In this document: positions 1 through 10,500 of the stretch, in pieces
How the letters are laid out: the number at the start of each line of letters is the position of its first letter
Position numbering within the stretch: position 1 is the first letter of the stretch
Source: Aradus depressus
Taxonomy: Eukaryota; Arthropoda; Insecta; Hemiptera; Aradidae
Direction of reading: 5' to 3'
Assembly (NCBI GenBank): GCA_963662175.1
Contig: OY759218.1
Span: 6,626,001 to 6,690,000 of the forward strand
DNA: 64,000 nt
The notes under the pieces: generated by a model
What the model saw: the letters and a program-made list of their open reading frames with translations, nothing else
The model's database searches: none
Told to the model about the DNA's origin: nothing
Position numbers and translations under genes: made by a program

Positions 1-230
1 ACGTGGTGAGAAGCGGACAGCAGACAGCCATAGGACGCATCATGGACGCTCAGGTCCAAGGAGCCAGATCACGAGGAAGACCAAGGCTGAGGTGGGCTGA
101 CCTGGTGAAGAAGGATGCTGTGGAACACCATGTGGTGAACTGGCGACCGGTGGCGCACGACAGATCGCGGTGGAGAAGGCTAGTGTGGGCGGCTAAGGAT
201 CTTCAGGGTTCGTCGCCAACGGAGTAAGTA
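1..230 (+). mobile_element. RTE-like LINE, C-terminal fragment of the reverse transcriptase ORF
   Basis: An open frame runs in from the left edge and stops at about 227. It encodes the basic tail typical of RTE-type and related LINE polyproteins: a GRPRLRW motif, then D-x-V/L-K-K-D, then a DRSRWRRLVWAAK block. In these elements this tail follows the RT domain and is used in retrotransposition. The RT itself lies outside the window. A TATG/TA simple repeat follows immediately, as is common at the 3' end of such elements. This is a family-level call from motif recognition. Confidence 0.65.
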
Positions 231-290
231 AGTATGTGTATAGAGTATGTATGTATATATATGTATATATATATATATATATATAAACTA
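231..290. repeat. TATG/TA microsatellite after the LINE fragment
   Basis: Short runs of GTATGTAT pass into about 20 bp of alternating TA. The run lies directly downstream of the LINE stop codon, so it may be the element's simple-repeat tail. Confidence 0.7.
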
Positions 291-357
291 TATATAAATT
301 GCCTAGATACCCCATAAATGTTATAGATACTTAGTTGATTAATTCGTCCTGATTTTT

Positions 358-841
358 ACTTTCCCAGCTATACGAAGTAAAGGGAAAGTTATGTATTTGG
401 TCACAAATTCGATGCAGAGTTTCAACGGAATTTCATGTTTTCTGACCTCCGGATTCCAAATATGAAAACAAAATTTTCAGATAAATCGACCAAAGGCAAG
501 GAGTGGATTAGGGGAGAGTATCAATACAAAAAACTCTAAAATACCGACCGACACAAAATTGCGTATGTGAATTCAAAACCCCATGAGGACAAAACTTATT
601 AATATTCACCAGAATCGGTGGAAGGTAATGGGAGATCAGAGGATTGCTGACCTCAAAAACACCAATAACTGCCTATGTAATGGATTTATCGACATACAAT
701 TTTGTATGAGGATTTAGCAGCCCCTATGTAAGTCAACTATTAAATATTAGCGCAAATGGTCGACTGGTTTTGGATGGGTATAGAAAAGTTAATTGATTAA
801 TTCGTTCTGGGGAAGTACATTGCAGGAGATTCACACCGCCT
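358..841 (+). repeat. Family A repeat, both ends present
   Basis: The copy begins with a stem-loop: ACTTTCCC at 358-365 pairs with GGGAAAGT at 382-389 around a TAC/GTA inner stem. It ends with GGGGAAGTA (809-817) and the degenerate tail hairpin. The body is built of modules containing an AATGAATGTATCGACA-like sequence. No coding potential is seen. The orientation used for all family A entries is: plus means the TACTTCCCC hairpin end comes first. Confidence 0.75.
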
Positions 842-1233
842 ATTGTCATTAATATTCAGCAGAATCGGTGGAAGGTAATGGGAGATCAGAGGATTGCTGA
901 CCTCAAAAACACCAATAACTGCCTATGTAATGAATCTATCAAGATGAAATTTCATAATCAAAGTCAAAAACCCAATATGGACATAATGTCGAATTTCAGC
1001 GACATCGGCTGAAAGAAAGGAGGGTTCAGGGAGAGGGCTCAAGTCAAAAACCCTCATAACTACCAATGTAATGGATTTATCGACATACAATTTTGTATGA
1101 GGATTTAGGAGTCCCTATGTAAGTCAACTATTGAATAATACCGTAAACGGCAGACTGGTTTTGGAGAGGGAGTGAAAAGTTAATTGATTAATTCGTTCTG
1201 GGGATGTACATTGCCGGAGATTCACACCGCCCA
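842..1233 (+). repeat. Family A repeat, second partial copy in direct tandem
   Basis: This stretch repeats the 3' half of the preceding copy. The block beginning at about 597 recurs at about 845, nearly identical through the ACCAATAACTGCC segment, and the copy ends with the same tail at 1190-1233. The duplication is head-to-tail. Confidence 0.7.
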
Positions 1234-1365
1234 TTCAATCTTGGATCCAGAGGGTCAGTAAACACAGAATTCTGGAGAAAACTCATCATATACTGTTTTA
1301 CCAATTAAGTAACCCCTATACGACTTATAGCTGGGGAGGTAGGCATTAGAATTAATAAAAACTAC

Positions 1366-1555
1366 CTTTTATTGTCTAGAGATGGTGATTTGTCTTTTTC
1401 CTTTGACGGTTTCATTGACAGAGATATGATAAGGTCGGTTTCAGTGTACTGGATAGGACCGTAGTTCGAGGATTCGTCTCTGTCTACCACTAACTCGCCA
1501 ACACCTTCGTCCTCTTCCGTTTCAGAATTCTGGAAACTTCGCCCAGTGCAGACAC
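1366..1555 (-). CDS. RNF220: RNF220-like gene exon with YGPIQYTETD block
   Basis: The acceptor TTTTTTCAG precedes 1555 and the donor AAAAG|GTAGTT follows 1366. The exon completes the split glycine codon, then reads VCTGRSFQN, an acidic EEDEGVGE stretch, DRDESSNYGPIQYTETD, and a lysine-rich end. It ends in phase 2, so at least one further exon must lie left of the window. No RING-type C-x2-C cluster is visible on the minus strand between 1 and 1365. Confidence 0.88.
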
Positions 1556-4500
1556 CTGAAAAAATAAACATCCACATTTAAAATAAGTAACACCAGAGGG
1601 GTAATAATAATATTTTATTACTTCACTAATAACCTATAAATAAATTATAATAAATACATAGTTGAAAATCAAACATTTATAAAAAAATGTTTCCTAGAAT
1701 AGAAAAACAAAGGTACCGTCCCGTCCGTGGCACAACAATATCGTCTTATCGGGAAATGAACACTTAACTAGTAAAGTCAAATTCTAATCTTTTTCCACAG
1801 AAACCCTCTCCTCCTATTTATTTTTCCTTTACACCAGCTCTCTTTTTCTCAGTTTTCATTTGACAGTGAAAAGAATCGTTGGATCGTTTTTTTCGTTAGT
1901 GAAATTGAATATTAAAATTTTATTTTACTCACGTGCGACGTTTTTGTTTACGTTGTGATAGTGAACAATCTTTTTTTTTAAATCATCAAGTTATAAAGTG
2001 ATAAAACAATGGCTTCCACTTCAAAAAGAAAGAAAATTGTTCTTTCCATCCAACAAAAATTGACGGCAATTGAAAGGATGGAAAAGGGAGAAACAGGTGC
2101 TAAAATAGCAGGGGTTGGTGAGAGTGCAGTTAAAGATTGGAGGAAAAGTAAAGAAAAATTGTGGAAATTTGGTTCTAGTGTACCATTGGAAAAACAACAC
2201 CTCAATGCCAGATCAACTTTGAAGAAACCAAAATTAAAGGAACTTGACGATAATACCTCCATAGCCTCCCAGTAAAACCGAAGACACTGGTAAACGACTT
2301 TGTCCGGACCAGTCGTACTCTTCGTAATCTCCTTCTCCTTCAACGTCAACTGTTTCTTCTTCATCGTGTACGTCAAAGGAACCATGCTGAAACAAACGTG
2401 AAAGTTACTCTCTGAAAGCATATAATAATGGACAAGTAATAATAAAATATACTAAATATAATTCCCTCTACCTAAATATAATTCGTATAATATTCGTAGG
2501 ATATTACTTGGAAGGATTAGATATGAGTTTTGTCCTGAAAGTGTCTGCAGGCTCTGTACTTTAGACGAAAAGGACGACCTCATACAGTTTTTGTTCTATT
2601 GTCCCTCTTTGTGTATCCCCAGGCAAACAATTCTCCACAATTATCTCACAAATAGTCCAGAATACGACTCAGAACCAATTATGCATTTTTTAAATAACTT
2701 AGATGTTAGAAAAATTAACAATTTATTTTTATTTTTTACTGTAAGTTTGAAAATTAAGAATATCACTTAATTTATTGCTTGTAAGTTAGATAGATATTTT
2801 ATCTTCTTTTTTTATGGGGTTTTTATTCATTTTTAATTTTTTTATTATGGCTACTACAATTTTACTATTTTCCCTTATGAAAGGTCATATTTTCTTCTAC
2901 ATAATTTTGAAGTGTTTTAGTATCCTAGTTGCTTGCACTACGTATAATAAAGAGCATGTCCAGATTTATTATTTAAATTTTATTAGTATCTTTTTATTTA
3001 GTTAATATATTGCTTATTTGTTACTATTCTATAAATAGATATTTTTTATTTTATATAACTATAAGAATTTTCTAACAAAAAAAAAAAAACCCAGCCATTG
3101 CCATAAAGGTTGTTATCTTTAGTGCAATAAAAAGTGTATCTATCTATCTAAAAATAAAATATATGTACATATACATAAGAAAAATGGAACCAATTCAGTT
3201 TGTTGCTCAGTACATTTTACAAGATACCACGTATATTTATGACCTAGTCAAGAATATTTTCAAATAAAAGTTACAGAAAAAATTGAATGGAATATTTAAT
3301 GTAAAATACGATTTTTCGCAGGTCATCTGGTTGTCGAAATACATGCAAAAAAAAGTCTTGAAATCCATTTTTGTAGCTTTATTTCGAAAACGAGTTTCTT
3401 ATTAAATTTCCAATCGCTAATGTGCCCTCAGATAATGGACGTTAAGCAATGGTCCCGAGTCTGTACGATGTCAGGTTCTCGTTAAAGACCCCTGCCCTAG
3501 GTGAATAAAAATTTAGGGTGAGCAAAATTTAGGACCCACAGTAGAGTCGGGCTCATGTCCACCAGAGTGACGAAAGAGCGCTCTGGTAGTAGGCGATATG
3601 ATCTCGTAGTCAAGCCCGGGCATGAATCATAATAACTATTAAAAGTGATAATTGTGCTTACCACCAGAGTGCTCTTCCTAAATGTTCCTACCTATGTTTA
3701 TTCACTTAGGAAAAGATCTTTAACGAGTACCTGGCATCGCATAGACTCGGGCCATCACTTAACGTCCCATCCGAAGGAGGGCGTGCTCTAGCTTTATCAC
3801 CTCCCGGATAAAAAACTGAAGGGCATCGACCAGTTTTCGAGCCCACGATCTGGAGCTCAGTAGGCTACCTCTGAGCTACCGGCGCCGTTAAATGTACTTA
3901 TTGCTTTGATGCAATTACAGTCTTAAATAATAATAATATATTACATTTATGCAAATAACCTGTGTTTTAGTCGACTATTGATTTTTTAAAAGTAAAGTTT
4001 ATATTTCACTACTTTTTAACAAAGTTTAAGGATCAATATTATATTAATTTTTTTTTTAAATTCATCATCTCGGAATTAGAAATTTTGTCAGACTGATTGG
4101 ACGCCAGTAGCTCAGATGTAGCGTGCCAGCCTAATGAGCTCAAGATCGCGGTTTGAAACCCGGCCGAGGATTTCCCAGAGACCACCTCCCAGATAAAAAA
4201 CTTATGAGCTCGCCGTCCATCGGATGGGATGTTAAGCCATGGTCCCTAGCCTGTGCGATGTCAGGTACTCGTAAAAGACCCTTCCTTAAGTGAATATACA
4301 TAGATAGGGACAATTTAGGACTCCCATTTAGAGTCAGGCTCATGTCCACCAGAGCAACGAAAGAGCACTCTGGTAGTAGACGATATTATCTCATAGTTAA
4401 AGCCCATGCATGAGTCACAATAACTATCTGGTCTACATTGATCTGCGGTATATTAAATATTTATTGATTTATAATGTATTTTTGTTTAAACTTTTAATTT

Positions 4501-7500
4501 GTCCTACTTTTTCGTTTTATTTTTGTATATTTTTTTCCCCCCATTGGAATGTAATAAATAATTATTGTTATTTAAGACTGCAATTGCATAATAACAATTA
4601 CTATATCAATGTTGTTTTATATTTTATAGATACTGAAGATGGACTTGCACCTCAAAAAGTCTATATAGAAAAAAAGTTTTAAATAAAGTGGAAGCAATAA
4701 AGAGCTCTAACTAAAGAATATAACAATATTTTTATTTACTTAAGGAATAAGATTGTCACAAAGTAATCCTGAACTATTAATCTAGTTAGTTTACCTTACG
4801 CAAGCATAGTTCCACGTGACTATTCAATTGTTGCATACTCCCGTATACATTTTCATTACAAATTGGGCAAACCACATCATCAGGCTTTTTCTTTCGAGTT
4901 TTCATTCTGAGTCTGCAATGTCGATTCGATTTGATCCTCAGATAAGCCTGAAAAAACAAGAAAGGTGTTACTTATAGATTGAAATGCTAAGTATTTTCAC
5001 AAAGTTCGAATCACATATACACATCATCGCGAGTCCAAAATTCAGAGTCCTCTTCAACAATACAAACAATGCCATACTCTCTTTACCATCTGCCACCCTG
5101 GACATTTAGGAATGCTGAAAGACCAATTTCACAAAGCCTCAACAAATCATGAGGCAGCGATTTCTATCTCTTCTATGAGCCCCTTCATTGACCATAGAGT
5201 CAACTACACCGATGGCTCCAAAGTAACCGGGTCTATTGCTTGTGCTTTTACGGACAACGTTAGGGAAAATAAGTACAAGCTACATGGCCTTATGAATATT
5301 ATTACAGCTGAGCTGACTGCTATTGGATAAGCATTGTATTATGCCCTGACCACCCAGGAAAATGGGATTATATTCTGTTCTGACTCCCTTAGTGCAATCT
5401 TGATCGTAGGTATGTACACCCCAACATGCCGTTTACAAGGTCCATCGCTATGTCGCCATGCTGAGAGAAATAGTAAAACGAGTGGTCTTCGTCTGGGTGC
5501 CGAGCCAAGATAGAATCCCAGGGAAGAAGCGAGGAGATAAAGCTTCTAACACGGCCCATGACCTGACTGAGATATGCACTGACCCCCAATGAAGTAAAAC
5601 GCCCCCCACTCCTAACAATACAAAGGCACTGGGAGCAAATGTGAGAGGAGGTGAACCCGAACAAACTCAAATAAATCAATAGCCCTGTAGTTCGTCTACA
5701 AGAAGCGGCAAACAGAAGAAAGTGGTCATCACCCGGCTGAGAATCGGGCGCACTTGGCTCACCCACGGCTACCTGATCGCCAGGGAACAGCCTCCCACTG
5801 CCAACTTTACCACCTCCTACTAAGTATTTACCATATCTTCACGGAGTGCTCCTTCTACGAAGACCTTCTCAGGAAAAATGATGTTCCAAGGTGTTTGAAG
5901 GAAACACTGAAGGACAGCCCCACCATTCTGGATAGATAATTTATGGTTTCCAGATTTATTTTGTGAAGCTCCATTCTAGGAATAGATAATTAAAATACAC
6001 AATTTCTTTGTCAAACTTCACTATATATTCTCAAATACTCAACTAGTTTCGCCGTGTTAAGGTATTATCAAGAGTCACTTACAAACTGACAGAATTGGTT
6101 GACAGGGTAGAAGGTACAGTTATGGAGGGGGTTTTTAGGTAATGACGGGGAATCCCTTGTTTTTGTTACTCTATACATTCCAATAAACAGATATTTACAA
6201 GATAATAATAAATATAAAATAAAAAGAAAGAAAATATATATATATAAAATCTAATAAAGCGAATCTAACAGTAAAATGTTGGTATTTAGATAGGTATGAC
6301 TCATGAATTATATAAATGTAAAATATAATAAATATTAAAGTGAATAAAAACAAATACACAGAATTTAAAGACAAATTAAAACATCAAATTAAAAATATAG
6401 TATTCTCTGAATGTCAGTTGGCAAAACATTTCCACAATCATCAGACTCTTAGCTACTTGATATTTAAATTAAGAAGGGGGGAATGGTTCAGTTTTATTTG
6501 TTCATTTAGCATTACAATATCGTTATTTTTGTTCAGTTTATTTATTTCTACCGCTTCCAGTAAATTCAAAAGTGGACCTTTTTTGGCAGATATGTATTAT
6601 ATTTGGTTTGCGTTGTGTGTCTATGGTATGTCCTGTTTCTATGAGATGTTGGTGAAATGAGGAAGTGTTGGAGTTTGTATTTCTTGTGTGTCCCTGTATC
6701 TAATCTTAAAGGATCTCCCTGTCTGTCCCGCGTATTTGGCATTACATTCTGGGCATTCCAATTGATACACTCCACATTTATCCATTAAATCTATTTTTTC
6801 TTTTGAATTAAATAATATTCTACCCAGATTGGGGTTGGATTTGAAGGCTGGATTTAAGTCATGCTTACTTAATTTCTTTTTTATTATTTGGGATAATATA
6901 CCAGTGTAAGGGATAGAGTAATAATTACATTTTTCTGTTTGTGGTTTAGGGTAGATATTATGATAAGTTATCTGTTTTAATTTACTAGATATTAGTTTGT
7001 CTATTATACTGGTATTAAAGTTATTGCCTGCTATAATTTGCTTTAATTTGGCTATTTCTTGTTTTTTGTTTGTGTTCGTTAGAGGCAATGAGAAGCATCT
7101 ACTGTTAGATTCGCTTTATTAGATTTTATATATATATATTTTCTTTCTTTTTTATTTTATATTTATTATTATCTTGTAAATATCTGTTTCTTGGAATGTA
7201 TAAAGTAACAAAAACAAGGGATTCCCCGTCATTACCTAAAAAACCCCTCCATAACTGTACCTTCTACCCTGTCAACCAATTCTGTCAGTTTGTAAGTGAC
7301 TCTTGATAATGCCTTAACACGGCGAAACTAGTTGAGTATTCGAGAATATATAGTGAAGTTTGACAAAGAAATTGTGTATTTTAATTATCTATTCCTATTC
7401 TGGATAGAGTTATTAATTTCTTATGATTTTTTGCACGATTACGATATTGACTTGTACTAAAGATAATGTCTTTGTAAAAAGTTCGTGAAGAAGCTTAGCA

Positions 7501-10500
7501 GAGTTCGCGGATTCGATGGTAGATATTTACGACTATTTTTCTTCCTCATGGCAAATCATATTGGCTAGATAAGAAGAGGGGGGAATGCAAAACATATATG
7601 TTAATAAAGAACAGAAGCTGTTCGTTGAGAGGTAAGACACTACAGTTCTGAACAACATGTCTCGGCTTCCAGGGCCTAGTCAAGACTGGGAAACGTGTCT
7701 TGAGAAACACGGAAACATAGTCAAAGATGATTCCGTAGAATTGTGCCCCGTGACTGGTGTGAAAATATTGGTCTGAAATGGAGACGGTTGGGTGTGTTCT
7801 GGAGGTGAAAATTGACATCCTTTCAGTCTGATACATTTAGTCCTAAATGACCGTGTGGAGTGTACAGAAAACATCATCCCCGATGTAAAATATACATAGC
7901 ACTCCATGTTTGTGAGACGTACAATGCGCCGACGATAAAAGCGGAACAACAAAGTCATCGATGAATCACCAGCATTGTACTTACCCCAGCAGAAATTAAT
8001 CTATAAATTTATTCGCTCTCCCTCCAAAACTAATCCACCGTTTGAGCTGAAAATCAATAATTGACTTACATCACAGGGACTTCTGAATGCCCATTTTGTG
8101 TCGATACATTCATTATATCGGCGGTTATTAGGATTTTTGAGTCGAGCCCCAATCCCATCCCCCCCCCCCTTCCCTGCTGCCGGTTTACTGGAAAGTAATA
8201 GGTACCGTTTTTATGGGGTTTAGAATTTAAATATTTAATTTCATGTCCATACATTGATTAAATTGGCAGTTATTGCAGTTTTTGAGTAGAGCCTCTTTTC
8301 CCCCCTTATCCCTTCGGCCAATTAATATATTAATATGTGTCGTCCTAATAATATTTTAAATTCACATATGAAATTTCATGTACATTCATTACAAGGGCAA
8401 TTATTTATTTTTATAAAATTCTTTATTTACCAGATCAACATGAATTTGTTATGCATGGTATAATTACATAATTGAAAATCTATGCGTTAGTAACATTTGG
8501 CAAATGAAAAGTAACTTTTGGGATACATTTACCCCTTAAAGTTTGTTTAAGCAATTAATCAACAGAACAGAAAAAGTAGAAATTGTACAGATATTTAGAA
8601 CATACAGATGACTGGAGTAGTAGTAACCTAATCAAAAATTTAAGGGGGGAAAATTGATAGTAAAAGTTCATAATATAATGTCCTGAATGAGACGCGGTTT
8701 TAAACAAAGTGTTTCGGATCGCACCCCTAACTTAAACCTTCTAGCACCTTTAACTGATGGTAAGTTATCCTGATATTTCCTGAATTTCCTCCTGATAAAG
8801 TCGTCTATGGTCTCAAATAATTACAAGGGCAATTATTATAATGTTTGCGTTAAGCCCTCCCTAATCTCCCTTTCTTTTGGCCGATTTGACTAAAAATCCA
8901 AAGGTGTTGTCCTTATGGGGTTCTGGATACACATATACATTTTCATGTCGATACATTCATCCTATCAAGAGTTATCTTCAGTTTTTTTTTTTTAATCTGG
9001 GGGATCGGAAAACACGAAATTTCGGTGAAAACTGAATTGGAAAGTGAAAATTGAGGCACAATTTTATGGACAGTCACATTATCGTATTATAGACAACAAA
9101 TTAGGTCCAAATAAGATTTTAAAACAATCTATATCTGAAAGATGAGAAAGTGTATAACATATATTTACCTCCCATCTGCCTTCTAATGATCCATCAGAAA
9201 CATTTTCTTTGTTCCTTCTCCCTCTGTTGGACGATATTTTGTACAATTTCTCAAGCTCTTGGATAAAGTGTGAGTCCAAATCTCCAATTCTTATCGACAG
9301 TCCACAAACAGGACAGCATGAGGGGTCTTTCTTGTTATCTGCACAAATATAACACATTATAAGAATAATATTTTAAAAAAACATACGAAATTGAACCAAT
9401 TAAAAAAATATATTAGAACAGAATTAATCGAAACTAACATTTGCTTTAAAACTTCTGAACTCCTGAAATATTATAAGACTATTAAATGATGATGGGAACA
9501 AAGAAATTGCTGAGTGTTTTTCATCTGATATTGGGTGCTTAAAGAAATGAACAAATTTGGAAGTAAATGTAATTTATTAGGGAAGTTCTAGAATAAATTA
9601 CATATTCTCTATCGATGACTTAAAAATAACTGTATCATGGAAGAAAGTGGGTTAGTACACTGTTTCACAGATGGCAGCACAACGTAGAATGTGTGTGCAT
9701 CACCTTCAGAACAAAAAATATGTAGGTAGGTACTTAAAATAAAATCAAAACTTTTGAAAATCAGTCATAATTTAAAAAAATCTATAATAATAAATATCAA
9801 TCATTTCAGGAAAGTTTTATATATGATAATATATATATATATTTTTTTTGTTTAAAGCAGTAGATATACAAAGTAAAACTTTGTTATCAAATAAAATGTA
9901 TTTGTTTTTTTTAAATCGGATTTTCTATTATTTTATGTTTGTCAAGTATCTGCAAAGAGCTTAATAATAACATTGTTTATTATCAATTTTTTAAAAATTA
10001 CGAATGAAGGATAATATGGTATATGTTGCTGCAATGTATGATATAGGTCTCACGACCAACTCCCCTGTAATAAACTACGGTTTAAAAATAGTATAATTCA
10101 TTCAACGACGTAGTATATTTATTGATAAATTTCCATAATTTCAATCAGAAAGTAGGATATAAAAAATGATACAAAATATCTGATAGGTAACGGCTCACTT
10201 CCCAGACAGATGCCCTGGATATGCTCGGACGAGATTCCACAATTTCTGTAAAGATGTGATCATAAAAGATTTGGGAGCATTCTTAAAGAAGCATATTTTG
10301 GAAAAAAAAAAAAAAAAACTACTGCAAAATTTCATGAAAATTGGCCCACTAGACATTTAGTTTGCTCGCGTTTTTTGAAATCATGTTTATACTGAACGAA
10401 ATTACGTTACAATAGAAGTTTCTCTTTAATAAATACAGTTGTAGTGCCATTAAATGATTGCAGAACCATCGAACAGTGATGTAAAATTGTGGTACCTATG

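Larger units (their letters stand above)
5937..7396 (-). mobile_element. Penelope-like element with inverted terminal repeats
   Basis: This 1460-bp insertion in a LINE is flanked by the 12-bp duplication ATTCTGGATAGA. Two copies of a roughly 295-bp sequence (5978-6272 and 7100-7396) lie in inverted orientation, as pLTRs of Penelope-like elements often do. Between them the minus strand encodes the end of a Penelope polyprotein with a GIY-YIG endonuclease. The RT core is absent, so the copy is truncated and non-autonomous. Coding-strand orientation is minus. Confidence 0.85.

Noticed and set aside
7300..7335. Active hammerhead ribozyme in the Penelope terminal repeat
   Set aside because: The CUGANGA core reads UUGAUAA, so activity is unlikely. 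It is kept only as a resemblance.
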